A DNA stretch of 64,000 nt from Jiangella mangrovi (GTDB lineage Bacteria > Actinomycetota > Actinomycetes > Jiangellales > Jiangellaceae): assembly GCF_014204975.1 (NCBI RefSeq), contig NZ_JACHMM010000001.1:1426001-1490000 (forward strand), given 5' to 3'. Under the pieces are notes generated by a model. It had not been told where the DNA came from. It saw only the letters and a program-made list of their open reading frames with translations, and did not search any database. Both the position numbers and the translations under genes were made by a program. Shown here piece after piece: positions 16,302 through 27,059 of this stretch (the first letter of the stretch is position 1; each line of letters begins with the position of its first letter).

Positions 16302-17066
16302 TCAGCGCCGGCGCGACGCGGGGTGCCGCCGGCCGATCGCCCGCACCAGGCGGCGCGGCAGCCGGGGCAGAGCGGCGGCCGCCACCTTGTACACCGTCCC
16401 GGGAACCGAGACGGTGCGGCCGAGGTCGAGGTCGCGCAGCGCGGCGTCGACCAGCGCGTCGGCCTCGAGCCACATCCACGACGGCAGCCCGGACATGTTG
16501 ATCTGCGCGCGGTCGTGGAACTCGGTGCGGACGAAGCCGGGAGCCAGCGCCATGACCCGGACGCCGGTGCCCTCGAGCTGCGGCGCCAGACCCTCGCTGA
16601 ACGCCGTCACCCACGCCTTCGCGGCGCTGTAGCTGCTGCGCGGCAGCCAGCCGGCGACGGAGCTCACGTTGACGACGGCGCCGTGGCCGCGCTCGATCAT
16701 GCCCGGCAGCGCCGCGTGCGTCAGCCGCAGCACCGCCCGGATCAACACGTCGACCAGGTACTCCTCGGCGGCGATGTCGTTGTCGAGGAATGACCTGCCG
16801 AGCCCGAAGCCGGCGTTGTTGACCAGCAGGTCGACCGGCCGTTCCGTGGCACGCAACCGCTTCTCGACCACCTCGGTGTCGGTGGCGAGGTCGGCCGCCA
16901 GCACCTCGGCGCCGACGCCGTAGGCCCCGCGCAGCTCGGCCGCGACGGACTCGAGCCGGGCCGCATCGCGCGAGACGAGCACGACGTCGTGGCCGCGTGC
17001 CGCGAGTGCGCGCACGAAGGCCAGCCCGATGCCCGCGGTGGGGCCGGTGACGAGAGCCGTAGCCAT
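16302..17066 (-). CDS. Short-chain dehydrogenase/reductase
   Basis: A 254-aa classical SDR with TGPTAGIG for NAD(P) binding, NNAGFG, catalytic serine in NVSSVAGW and SYSAAKAW (YxxxK). After the core, a basic C-terminal extension (RRLVRAIGRRHPASRRR) resembles membrane-associated SDRs of the DltE/Rv-type group. ATG at 17066. Substrate not evident. Confidence 0.87.
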   Translation of the reverse strand: MATALVTGPTAGIGLAFVRALAARGHDVVLVSRDAARLESVAAELRGAYGVGAEVLAADLATDTEVVEKRLRATERPVDLLVNNAGFGLGRSFLDNDIAAEEYLVDVLIRAVLRLTHAALPGMIERGHGAVVNVSSVAGWLPRSSYSAAKAWVTAFSEGLAPQLEGTGVRVMALAPGFVRTEFHDRAQINMSGLPSWMWLEADALVDAALRDLDLGRTVSVPGTVYKVAAAALPRLPRRLVRAIGRRHPASRRR

Positions 17067-17175
17067 AGGGGGACCCTACGCCGACGATCACCATGTGAGA
17101 TCGGGTGGTCGATTTGGTTACATCGCGACGATCATGGTCACACATCGGGCATTGCGGTCGATAAGGTCATGATTC

Positions 17176-18612
17176 GTGAACGATCTTTCCCCCACGGCTG
17201 TGGCCGACGCCGCCCGCTACTTCGACACGTGGGTGGCGTTCCGCCAGCAGTACGACCGCGTCCCCGGCATCCAGGCGGCCGTCCTGCACGAGGACAAGCT
17301 GCTGCTGTCCAGTGCACACGGCAGGGCCGACGTCGAGCAGGACACCGTGCTCACCCCGCAGCACCTGTTCCGTATCGCGTCGCACTCGAAGACGTTCACC
17401 GCCACCGCCGTCCTGCAGCTGGTCGAGCGCGACCAGCTGCGCCTCGACGACCGCGCCGGCCGCTGGCTGCCGTTCCTGCGGGGCACGGCTCTGGCCGGCG
17501 TGACGGTGCGCGAGCTGCTCGGCCACGGCGGCGGCGTCGTCCGCGACAGCGGCAACGGCGACTACTGGCAGCTCGCGCACGCGTTCCCCGACGAGGACCG
17601 GCTGCGGGCCATCCTCATCGACGACGGCGCCGGCGTGCTGCCCGCGAACGAGCGGTTCAAATACTCCAACATCGGCTACTCGATGCTCGGCATGATCGTG
17701 GCGGCCGCGGCGGACATGCCGTACGACGCGTTCGTCTGCGAGCACATCGTCGAGAAGCTCAAGCTCGAGAACACCGGCCCCGAGTACGACCCGGACCGCG
17801 CCGGCGACTACGCCACCGGCTACACCGCACTCTCCTACGCCGACCGCCGCATCCCCATCGACCACGTCGACACCGCCGCCATGGCCGCCGCCACCGGCTT
17901 CTTCAGCACCGCCGAGGACCTCGTCCACTACGTCTCGGCGCACTTCCACGGCGACAGCCGGCTGGTCTCCGACGCGTCCAAGCGGCTCATGCAGCGGGCA
18001 GAGTGGAAGGTCGAGGGCCGCGGCGGCGCCGAGTACGGCCTCGGGTTCGGCCGGTCGATGATCGGCGACCGGCTGGTCTTCGGCCACGGCGGCGGCTATC
18101 CGGGCCACCTCACCCGCACGTCGTTCGACCCCACCGGGCGGCTGGCCGTCTCGGTGCTGACCAACGCCATCGACGGGCCGGCGGTCATGCTCGCCGAGGG
18201 GCTGATCCGGCTGGTGAACCTCGCCGAGAGCGCCAGCCCGCTGCTGGAGCCGTCGCCGGTCGACCTGTCCCGGTTCACCGGGCGGTTCGCGACCATGTGG
18301 CGGGTCTTCGACGTGGTCGACCTCGCCGGGCGGCTCTACTTGCTGGACCCCACCGAGCGCGACCCGACGTCGGAGCCGGTCACGCTCGCCGTCGTCGACG
18401 ACCAGACGCTGCGCATCAGCGGCGGCACCGGCTACGCGCCGGTCGGCGAGACGATCCGCTTCGAATTCACCGTCGACGGCGTCGCCCAGGTGCACGCGTT
18501 CGCCATGACGGCGCATCCGATCGACCGGGTGGCCCGGGCGGTACGCTCACGCGAGCGCATCTCGCCCGGCACGCCGCTGCTCACGAATGGTGGCGGCGAC
18601 GCTCCCGCGTGA
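17176..18612 (+). CDS. Serine beta-lactamase-family hydrolase (class C/PBP4-like)
   Basis: A 478-aa protein with the serine-hydrolase signature SHSK (SxxK, near residue 69), YSN (near 165) and HGGGYPG as the third box (HxG). No signal peptide is seen, so it is predicted to be cytoplasmic, unlike true penicillin-binding proteins. It is probably an esterase or D-aminopeptidase of the beta-lactamase fold. GTG start at 17176. TAAGGT at 17162-17167 could be a -10 element placing transcription at or near the start codon. Confidence 0.82.
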   Translation: MNDLSPTAVADAARYFDTWVAFRQQYDRVPGIQAAVLHEDKLLLSSAHGRADVEQDTVLTPQHLFRIASHSKTFTATAVLQLVERDQLRLDDRAGRWLPFLRGTALAGVTVRELLGHGGGVVRDSGNGDYWQLAHAFPDEDRLRAILIDDGAGVLPANERFKYSNIGYSMLGMIVAAAADMPYDAFVCEHIVEKLKLENTGPEYDPDRAGDYATGYTALSYADRRIPIDHVDTAAMAAATGFFSTAEDLVHYVSAHFHGDSRLVSDASKRLMQRAEWKVEGRGGAEYGLGFGRSMIGDRLVFGHGGGYPGHLTRTSFDPTGRLAVSVLTNAIDGPAVMLAEGLIRLVNLAESASPLLEPSPVDLSRFTGRFATMWRVFDVVDLAGRLYLLDPTERDPTSEPVTLAVVDDQTLRISGGTGYAPVGETIRFEFTVDGVAQVHAFAMTAHPIDRVARAVRSRERISPGTPLLTNGGGDAPA

Positions 18613-18690
18613 TGATCTCGCAGACGGCCCACAACACGGGCAGGGCAAGGACGACGAGGGTGGAAGTCATCTCTCTCACTCAGATCGACG

Positions 18691-18924
18691 TCAGAGCCGC
18701 GAGTGCGGCTCGGTACGGGGCATGCCGTCGCTCCACTGGCCCGCCCACGTCGCGGCGGGGCACGGCCAGCTCTCTCCGCACTCGCGGCACGACGACGACC
18801 GATGGGGCATCCAGCGCCGGCTCGGGACGTGGTCCCGCAGCAGCCGTGAGGCGTAGGCGTCCACCTCCGCGGGCGACCAGTCGACGAGTCCGTACCCGTG
18901 CGCTCGCGCCGTGAAGCGGGCCAT
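18691..18924 (-). CDS. Small protein with CxxCG...WPC motif
   Basis: A 77-aa protein; GGAGGAG lies 2-3 nt before the ATG at 18924. The C-terminal half holds SCRECGESWPCPAATWA, a CxxC plus WPC arrangement that could bind zinc. Small proteins of this kind recur near XRE/DUF397 loci in actinomycetes, and this one is divergent from such a locus. The function is unknown; gene reality is supported by the ribosome site and motif. Confidence 0.6.
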   Translation of the reverse strand: MARFTARAHGYGLVDWSPAEVDAYASRLLRDHVPSRRWMPHRSSSCRECGESWPCPAATWAGQWSDGMPRTEPHSRL

Positions 18925-19166
18925 CTCTCCTCCGTCGTGCCGGGCCTCTGGAAGGTCCGTGCGTGCGGTCTCGCCCGCGGCCGTCCACATGAGTCGCGGA
19001 CCGGGGCCTGGCAGCGCTTCGCCAAGGCTCGCATCAGCCGAAACGCTGCGCTGTAGCCCTTGGCGAAGTATCGTGCATGATCTGAGCCACCAGCGGGAAC
19101 AATTTGGCTGTCACGCCCCCCACCTGTGACGCCGTCCGCGACTTTGTGACATCGCCTGGAGATGCC
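18925..19166. promoter_or_regulatory. Divergent control region of the XRE/DUF397 locus
   Basis: A 242-bp gap between the small CxxC gene and the XRE gene. It holds GTCAC-N11-GTGAC at about 19111-19131 and a further GTGAC at 19146-19150, possible operator half-sites for the adjacent XRE regulator. Its base composition is less GC-rich than neighbouring coding DNA. No ORF is supported. Confidence 0.35.
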
Positions 19167-19973
19167 GTGACAGACCATGATCCGGATTCCGCGGCCGCCT
19201 TTTTCGGTGGTGAGCTGGCACGCGCGCGTCACCGTGCCGGCCTCACCCAAGAACAGTTGGCCGAAAAGCTGAACTACTCGCGCGGGGCCGTGGCTAATGT
19301 GGAAACGGCGCAGCGACCCCCGCAGCGAGAGTTCGCGGAACGCTGCGACGAGATCCTGGGTACTGACGGCCTCCTCGTCCGAGCTTGGAAGATGGTCAGC
19401 CGTGAGTCGGTGCCCGCGAAGTATCGAGGGTTCATCGAGGAGGAAGAACGGGCAAAGTCGATCCACACGTACGAGCAGACATTTCCGCCCGGACTCCTGC
19501 AGACACAGGCGTATGCACGCGAGCTCCTGGCGGGCGTCAGGATGGCCTATGACAACCACGTCGACACGCAGGTCGAAGCCCGCATGCGACGCCAAGAGAT
19601 CTTGCGTCGCGATGATCCACCGAGGCTTCGAGCCGTGATCGACGAGGCCGCACTCCGCCGGATGATCGGCGGAACGGACGTCATGCGTGATCAACTCCAG
19701 CACCTGCTCAAAATGGGCGAGATGCGGCATATCACCATTCAGGTGATGCCCTTCGGGGCGGGAGCACATGCCGCACTGAACGGTCAAATGACGATCTTCG
19801 ACCGCCTGAACGGGCAACCGGTGCTGTATTACGAAGGCCCCACCGGGGGTCATCTCATGACGGACAGCGGGGTCGTGGGTGACGCTGTGGACCGGATGGA
19901 TGTGCTCCGGGCCCAGGCGCTGTCACCAGACGAATCGGCGGCAACGATCCGCCAAATCATGGAGGAATTATGA
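19167..19973 (+). CDS. XRE-family regulator with DUF5753 domain
   Basis: A 268-aa protein. The N-terminal helix-turn-helix (ARHRAGLTQEQLAEKLNYSRGAVANVE) is followed by a DUF5753 effector domain (FPPGLLQTQAYARELLAG, ITIQVMPFGAG, and YYEGPTGGHLM). This pair is very widespread in streptomycete-type actinomycetes, usually next to a DUF397 gene, and has been linked to development and antibiotic regulation (BldB/AbaA-type neighbourhoods). GTG at 19167 has GGAG 5 nt upstream; the frame is open further upstream. Codon usage is noticeably less GC3-biased than flanking genes, suggesting mobility. Its stop overlaps the DUF397 start. Confidence 0.9.
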   Translation: MTDHDPDSAAAFFGGELARARHRAGLTQEQLAEKLNYSRGAVANVETAQRPPQREFAERCDEILGTDGLLVRAWKMVSRESVPAKYRGFIEEEERAKSIHTYEQTFPPGLLQTQAYARELLAGVRMAYDNHVDTQVEARMRRQEILRRDDPPRLRAVIDEAALRRMIGGTDVMRDQLQHLLKMGEMRHITIQVMPFGAGAHAALNGQMTIFDRLNGQPVLYYEGPTGGHLMTDSGVVGDAVDRMDVLRAQALSPDESAATIRQIMEEL

Positions 19974-20179
19974 GCGAGGTGTCGGAGCTGGCCGGCGCCG
20001 TGTGGCGCAAGTCCAGCTACAGCAACGGCGACGGCGGGCAGTGTGTCGAGATCACGCCGCTGTCGAACGGTGGCATGGCCGTGCGCGACAGCAAGAATCC
20101 CAACGGTGGAATTCTCAAGTTCACCGCTGGTGAGTGGTCGGCATTCGTGATGGGCGCGAAGGCCGGCGAGTTCGACTGA
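19970..20179 (+). CDS. DUF397 small protein
   Basis: A 69-aa DUF397 protein with VWRKSSYSNGDGGQCVEI, VRDSKNP and WSAFVMGAKAGEFD. The ATG overlaps the XRE stop (ATGA), so the two are co-translated. Members act as partners or antagonists of the cognate XRE regulator. A strong terminator follows. Confidence 0.93.
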   Translation: MSEVSELAGAVWRKSSYSNGDGGQCVEITPLSNGGMAVRDSKNPNGGILKFTAGEWSAFVMGAKAGEFD

Positions 20180-20196
20180 GACCGGACGGACCTCTG

Positions 20197-20229
20197 ACCG
20201 CCCCCGCAGCCATCGGCAGCGGGGGCGGT
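20197..20229 (+). terminator. Rho-independent-like terminator after DUF397
   Basis: An 11-bp stem ACCGCCCCCGC/GCGGGGGCGGT, one A-A mismatch, then GCC/GGC closing an ATC loop. It sits 17 bp after the DUF397 stop and just before the next start. Confidence 0.82.
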
Positions 20230-20243
20230 TCTACGATGCGGCC

Positions 20244-21017
20244 ATGACCACCCCGGCCCAAGGACCCGCCCGCGGGTCGGTGGGCCGGCTCCGGGTCACC
20301 GCCCTCACGCCGCTGACCCCGGCCATGCTGCGCCTGACAGTGGCCGTCGAGGAACCGCATCTCGCCCCGGACCCGGCCTGTCCGAACCAGGTGCTCCGGC
20401 TCTCGCCGCCCGAGCCGGTCGCGACCGACGCCACCGCGACCGCCGTCGCGACCAGCGGGGCCCGGCCGGCCAGCCGCACCTACACGATCCGGCGCGCCGA
20501 CCCGGACTCCGGGCTGATCGACATCGACGTCGCCCTGCACGGCGACGGGCTGTTCGTCCGCTGGGTCCGTGCCGCCGAGCCGGGCGACCTCATCGACTTC
20601 ACCGGGCCGCGGCCGCACGCCGTCCCGTCGTTCGACACCGACGCCGTGGTCATGGCCACCGACGAGACCGGCCTGCCGGCGCTGGCCGCGCTCGCCGAGG
20701 CGGCTCCCGCGGGACTGGCCGTTCACGCCGTCGTCGAGGTGCCCGACGCCACCGAGGAGCAGCCGCTCGCGAGCGCCGCCGACCTTCGGGTCACCTGGCT
20801 GCACCGCGACGGCGCCCCGGCGGGGACGACCGGCGCCCTCGAGCGGGCGGTCCGGTCGCTCCCCTGGCCCGGCGGCGCCGTCGACGTCTGGGTGGCCGGC
20901 GAGGCGACTGAAGTGCGCGCGATCCGCCGGGTCGCCACCGCCGAGCGCGGCGTCGAGCGGCACCGGATCCACGCGTTCGGCTACTGGCGCCTCGGCCGGG
21001 CCGGCTCTCCCGCCTGA
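20244..21017 (+). CDS. Siderophore-interacting protein (FAD-binding, ViuB-like)
   Basis: A 257-aa flavoprotein of the SIP family that reduces ferric siderophores in the cytoplasm. It shows the N-terminal FAD-binding barrel (RTYTIRRADPDSGLIDID, the RxYT flavin motif), the loop VRAAEPGDLIDFTGPR, and the C-terminal NAD(P)H-binding run VWVAGEATEVRAIRR followed by GYWRLG. It ends 6 bp from the convergent clpB stop. No iron-box is obvious upstream; the XRE terminator separates it from the preceding genes. Confidence 0.88.
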   Translation: MTTPAQGPARGSVGRLRVTALTPLTPAMLRLTVAVEEPHLAPDPACPNQVLRLSPPEPVATDATATAVATSGARPASRTYTIRRADPDSGLIDIDVALHGDGLFVRWVRAAEPGDLIDFTGPRPHAVPSFDTDAVVMATDETGLPALAALAEAAPAGLAVHAVVEVPDATEEQPLASAADLRVTWLHRDGAPAGTTGALERAVRSLPWPGGAVDVWVAGEATEVRAIRRVATAERGVERHRIHAFGYWRLGRAGSPA

Positions 21018-21023
21018 CCGGCG

Positions 21024-23612
<2,589 letters not shown>

Positions 23613-23656
23613 CGATCTCCTCGGGTGCGTGGTCTCTTGATGGAGGCAACCGCCAC

Positions 23657-23683
23657 AGAGTTGAGCCTATTCCACTCAACTCT
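23657..23683. promoter_or_regulatory. HAIR operator (HspR site) upstream of clpB
   Basis: AGAGTTGAG and CTCAACTCT, perfect 9-bp inverted arms around a 9-bp spacer. This fits the HspR-associated inverted repeat (CTTGAG...CTCAAG). It is 45 bp upstream of clpB, where HspR binding would repress transcription outside heat shock. Confidence 0.9.
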
Positions 23684-23700
23684 GCGATTCCACCCCGGGA

Positions 23701-23803
23701 GGGTCGCGCATAGACCGATGGGCGATGGGGGCCGGAGGTCCCCCTGAGTCCTCGGTCCATCGGCGGGGTCGGCGGTCGAGCGCGCGTGCGTATTGCGCGA
23801 CCC
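23701..23803 (+). repeat. Palindromic intergenic repeat with 10-bp terminal inverted repeats (copy C)
   Basis: A 103-bp element bounded by GGGTCGCGCA and TGCGCGACCC. Its left 56 bp match the 31768-31824 region in inverse orientation with three substitutions and one indel. It contains an internal GGGGG-CCGGAGGT-CCCCC hairpin. No coding potential is supported. It separates clpB from the DUF4333 gene. Confidence 0.8.
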
Positions 23804-23842
23804 GACATCTGGACATAATTGCTGCGTGGGACGATGGCCCCG

Positions 23843-24193
23843 ATGTCTGCTCACCGCCTCGCGGCCACGTTCGCCGCCGCCGCCCTCGCCGTCGCCGCCC
23901 TGTCCGGATGCTCCGCGCTCAGCGACCGGTCCGTGCCCCGCGACGACCTCCAGGACGCGGTGAAGCAGCTCATGGAGGAGCAGTCCGGCCAGGCGGTCGA
24001 GTCGGTGACCTGCGACGGCGACCTGCCCGGCGAGGTCGACGCCACGGTGCACTGCACGGCCACGGTCGACGGCGAGACCGTCGGGCTCACCGTCACCGCC
24101 ACCGACGTCGACGGCAACGACGTGCGGTACGAGGTGCGCAACGACTCTGCATCGCCCACGCCGGAGCCGACCCCGTCACCGACCGGCAGCTGA
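23843..24193 (+). CDS. DUF4333 lipoprotein
   Basis: A 116-aa lipoprotein. A signal peptide ending in lipobox LSGC is followed by a DUF4333 domain with a pair of cysteines (VTCDGDLPG and VHCTATVDG) and a short PTPEPTPSP tail. Surface-anchored and of unknown role. Starts at 23834 and 23843 are both possible. CATAAT at 23813-23818 may be the -10 box, placing transcription close to the start codon. The 3' end overlaps the TetR remnant on the other strand. Confidence 0.75.
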   Translation: MSAHRLAATFAAAALAVAALSGCSALSDRSVPRDDLQDAVKQLMEEQSGQAVESVTCDGDLPGEVDATVHCTATVDGETVGLTVTATDVDGNDVRYEVRNDSASPTPEPTPSPTGS

Positions 24194-24355
24194 CGCCGTC
24201 CAGCCCGTCACATTGGCCCGCACCGCCGCCTCGAACACCGCGGCCGGGTCGCCGGCCCGCGGCGGCATGAACTCGCCCAGCTCGATCGAGACCAGGCCGT
24301 GCACGTTGGCCCAGAGCGCGGTGGCGATCGACTCCGGCGCGGGCGATTTCGGGAA
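24176..24355 (-). pseudogene. C-terminal remnant of a TetR-family regulator
   Basis: One frame reads about 59 residues ending in a stop: SIATALWANVHGLVSIELGE and then AVFEAAVRANVTGW. This is the closing helix pair of the TetR C-terminal ligand domain. No helix-turn-helix or start codon precedes it; upstream the frame dissolves into low-complexity sequence. It is probably what remains of a deleted regulator gene. It overlaps the DUF4333 3' end by 18 bp. Confidence 0.55.
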
Positions 24356-24758
24356 CCGGCCCGCGCGGACCGCCCGCCGACGTCGCCGGGGCGCAGCTCG
24401 TCGCCGAACATGACGCGTTGCCCGGGGCGCACAACACCCAGCCGGCTCATCTGGCTGGTCTGGATCGGCGCGCTGATCCTCGCCGCCCGCCACGCCACCT
24501 CCCGCACCGGCCACGGCACCGCACCCGCCACCGGCCACCCCCTCGCACCCACACCCAGCCCCTCCCAGACGACCAACACCAAGATCACCGATGATCGTTG
24601 CGTTGATCGCCTGAGAACAAGCAGTTGGCATCAGCGTCAACACGCCGATGGTGGACTCTCACGACTCCGGCCGCACGGAGCCGACGGTGATGGAACCCGC
24701 CGACCGGGCGAGGAGCCAAGTGGCCCTTCGGCGAGTGAGGACCCCGGCGGACGGGTGG
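24356..24758. other. 403-bp region without a convincing gene
   Basis: Lies between the TetR remnant and hspR. A plus-strand frame includes a hydrophobic LIWLVWIGALILAARHATS segment followed by a Pro/Thr-rich stretch, but without a ribosome site, conserved motif or clean end. The segment 24480-24570 is unusually C-rich on one strand, and 24575-24625 is lower in GC. It looks like decayed DNA around the TetR deletion. No terminator for the dnaK operon is obvious here. Confidence 0.4.
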
Positions 24759-25175
24759 TCAGTCGCGGGCGATGTAGCGGGACCGGTAGACGGCCAGGGC
24801 GGTCGGGAAGGCCGGCACCGGCAGGTAGTCGACGGGCTCCTGGGCCGCGCCGGTGATCAGCTCGAGCTGCTGGCGCAGCGCGTGCACCTCGGCCTCGAGC
24901 TGCAGGATCCGCTTGATGCCGACGAGGTTGACGCCGTCCTCCTGGGACAGCCGCTGCACCTCGCGCAGCATCTCGACCTCGCGCAGCGAGTAGCGCCGGC
25001 CGCCGCCGGGGGTGCGCCGAGGCGACACCAGCCCGAGGCGGTCGTACTGACGCAGGGTCTGCGGATGCATGCCGGCCATCTCGGCCGCCACGGAGATGAC
25101 GTACAGCGGCTCGTCGTCGCTGACCAGGCGCGCGGCGCCGGACATGGCGACGATGAAGCGACCTCCGGCCTCCAT
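24759..25175 (-). CDS. hspR: HspR, MerR-family heat-shock repressor
   Basis: A 138-aa repressor. The MerR helix-turn-helix (YVISVAAEMAGMHPQTLRQYDRLGLVSPRRTPGGGRRYS) is followed by LREVQRLSQEDGVNLVGIKRILQLE and a coiled-coil. In actinomycetes HspR binds HAIR sites with DnaK as co-repressor. Start at 25175 is favoured by AAGGAGG 7 nt upstream; an in-frame ATG at 25181 overlaps the dnaJ stop. Last gene of the dnaK operon. HAIR sites upstream of dnaK and clpB show autoregulation and a shared regulon. Confidence 0.93.
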   Translation of the reverse strand: MEAGGRFIVAMSGAARLVSDDEPLYVISVAAEMAGMHPQTLRQYDRLGLVSPRRTPGGGRRYSLREVEMLREVQRLSQEDGVNLVGIKRILQLEAEVHALRQQLELITGAAQEPVDYLPVPAFPTALAVYRSRYIARD

Positions 25176-25177
25176 GG

Positions 25178-26332
25178 TCATGCCTCCTTCGCCGCCAGGT
25201 TCATCAGGTCGGCACGGACGTCCTCGCCCGAGGTGGCCGTCTGGAACTCCTCGAGCGCCTGCCTGGCGTCGCCCTTGAGGCTCGGCGGCACCGACACCTC
25301 GACGGTGACCAGCAGGTCGCCGCGGGTGCCGTCCTTGCGGGTGGCGCCGCGCCCGCGGACCCGGAAGGTGCGGCCGTTGGGCGTGCCCGGAGGCAGCTTG
25401 AGCGTGACCGGGCTGCCGCCCAGCGTGGGCACCTTGATGTCCGCGCCGAGAGCGGCCTCGGGGAACGTGACGGGCACGGTGACCGTGAGGTGCTCGGCAC
25501 GGCGGCCGAACACCGGGTGCGTCCCGACGTGGATGATCACGTAGAGGTCGCCCGCGGGTCCGCCGCGCTCGCCCGGGACGCCCTTGCCGCGCAGCCGGAT
25601 GCGCTGCCCGTCGACCACGCCGGCCGGGATGCGCACGTGCATGACCTTGCTGGTGGTGCCGCGGCCGGAGCCGCTGCACACCGGGCAGGGGTCGTCGACG
25701 ACGAGGCCGCGGCCCCGGCAGTCCTTGCACGGCTCGGCCATGCCGAACCCGCCGGAGTCCGTGCTGGTGAAGCCGGTGCCCGAACACGTGGGACACACCC
25801 GCGGGACGGTGCCCGCCCGCGCGCCGGTGCCGGCACAGGCCGAACAGGCCGACGAGCTGGTGAGCTTCAGCGGGATGGTCTTGCCCTCGACCGCCTCGGA
25901 GAACGTGACGGTGACCTCGCGCTCGACGTCGGCGCCCCGGCGCGCGCCGGTTCCCCGCGGCCGGTTGCGCTGGCCGAAGATGCCGCCGAACACGTCGCCC
26001 AGGCCGCCGCTGCCACTGCCGGAGAACAGGTCGCCGAGGTCGAAGTTGAACGACCCGCCCGCCCCGCCACCGCCGGCCGGGGTGCGGATGCCGCTGCCGA
26101 ACAGCGTCCGCGCCTCGTCGTACTGCTTGCGCTTGGCGGGGTCGGACAGCACGGAGTACGCCTCGGAGACGTCCTTGAAACGCTCTTCGGCGGCCTTGTC
26201 GTCCTTGTTGCGGTCGGGGTGCAGCTCGCGAGCGAGGGTGCGGTAGGCCTTCTTGACCGTGGCCGCGTCGGCGTCCTTGGCGACGCCCAGGATCTTGTAG
26301 TAGTCCTTCTCGATCCAGTCCTTCGTGCTCAC
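25178..26332 (-). CDS. dnaJ: DnaJ chaperone
   Basis: A 384-aa Hsp40. The J domain (DYYKILGVAKDA and HPDRNKDDKAAEE, with the HPD triad) is followed by a G/F-rich region, four zinc repeats (CSACAGTG, CPTCSGTG, CKDCRGRG, CPVCSGSG) and the C-terminal substrate domain. GTG start at 26332 with AGGAGGGG upstream. It stimulates DnaK ATPase. Third gene of dnaK-grpE-dnaJ-hspR. Confidence 0.97.
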   Translation of the reverse strand: MSTKDWIEKDYYKILGVAKDADAATVKKAYRTLARELHPDRNKDDKAAEERFKDVSEAYSVLSDPAKRKQYDEARTLFGSGIRTPAGGGGAGGSFNFDLGDLFSGSGSGGLGDVFGGIFGQRNRPRGTGARRGADVEREVTVTFSEAVEGKTIPLKLTSSSACSACAGTGARAGTVPRVCPTCSGTGFTSTDSGGFGMAEPCKDCRGRGLVVDDPCPVCSGSGRGTTSKVMHVRIPAGVVDGQRIRLRGKGVPGERGGPAGDLYVIIHVGTHPVFGRRAEHLTVTVPVTFPEAALGADIKVPTLGGSPVTLKLPPGTPNGRTFRVRGRGATRKDGTRGDLLVTVEVSVPPSLKGDARQALEEFQTATSGEDVRADLMNLAAKEA

Positions 26333-26363
26333 GGGCTCACCCCTCCTCTCCGTCTACGGAACG

Positions 26364-27059
26364 TCAGCTCTGCTCGTCCTTATTCTCCGCCGAGTCGTCA
26401 CCCGCGGACGAGTCGGCGGACGGCTCCGGCAGCGCCTCGGTCGGCTCGGCCACCGCGACCCGCGCGGGGCGGATGACCCGCTCGCCGATGCGGTACCCCG
26501 GCTGCAGGATCTGCGTGCACGTGGGCACCTCGACGTCGTCGGCGTAGCCGTGCATCAGCGCCTCGTGGATCATCGGGTCGAAGGCGTCGCCCGGCTCGCC
26601 GAAACGGACCAGGCCGGCCTTGGCCGTCACCGACTCCAGCGCCTCGCCGACCGACCGGAACGCCCCGGTGAGGTCGCCGTGCTCGCGGGCCCGGCCGATG
26701 TCGTCGAGCACGCCGAGCAGCTCGGCGAGCACCTCGGCCTTGGCCGCCTCGCGGTTGGCCTCGCGGTCGCGCTCGACCCGGCGTCGGTAGTTGACGTACT
26801 CGGCCTGCAGCCGGCGGAGGTCGTCGAGCCGCTCGGCCGCCTCGGCCTTCGCCGCCGCCAGCTCCTCGTCGGAGGCGGACCCGCCGGCGGAACCGGGCGA
26901 GGCGGCCGTGGCCCCCGCGCCCGCCTCGGCAGCCCCCGGGCCGGCGTCGGCATCGCGCCGCTCGCCGGTCTCGGGGTCGATGCGGCGCCGGTCGCGGATG
27001 ACGGGCTTCAGCTCCTCGGAGCCCTCACCCGCCGTCTCGGGTCGCTGCGCATCGGTCAC
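26364..27059 (-). CDS. grpE: GrpE nucleotide-exchange factor
   Basis: A 231-aa GrpE: a disordered charged N-terminus (1-70), a long coiled coil ([19 protein letters not shown]), and the beta domain ([11 protein letters not shown] and [20 protein letters not shown]). GTG start overlaps the dnaK stop as GTGA, so it is translationally coupled. It releases ADP from DnaK. Confidence 0.96.
   Translation of the reverse strand: MTDAQRPETAGEGSEELKPVIRDRRRIDPETGERRDADAGPGAAEAGAGATAASPGSAGGSASDEELAAAKAEAAERLDDLRRLQAEYVNYRRRVERDREANREAAKAEVLAELLGVLDDIGRAREHGDLTGAFRSVGEALESVTAKAGLVRFGEPGDAFDPMIHEALMHGYADDVEVPTCTQILQPGYRIGERVIRPARVAVAEPTEALPEPSADSSAGDDSAENKDEQS

Noticed and set aside
17092-17165. Further copy of the TGTGAGATC intergenic repeat
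   Set aside because: Only the nonamer matches; the rest does not align with copies A or B and no inverted partner is found.
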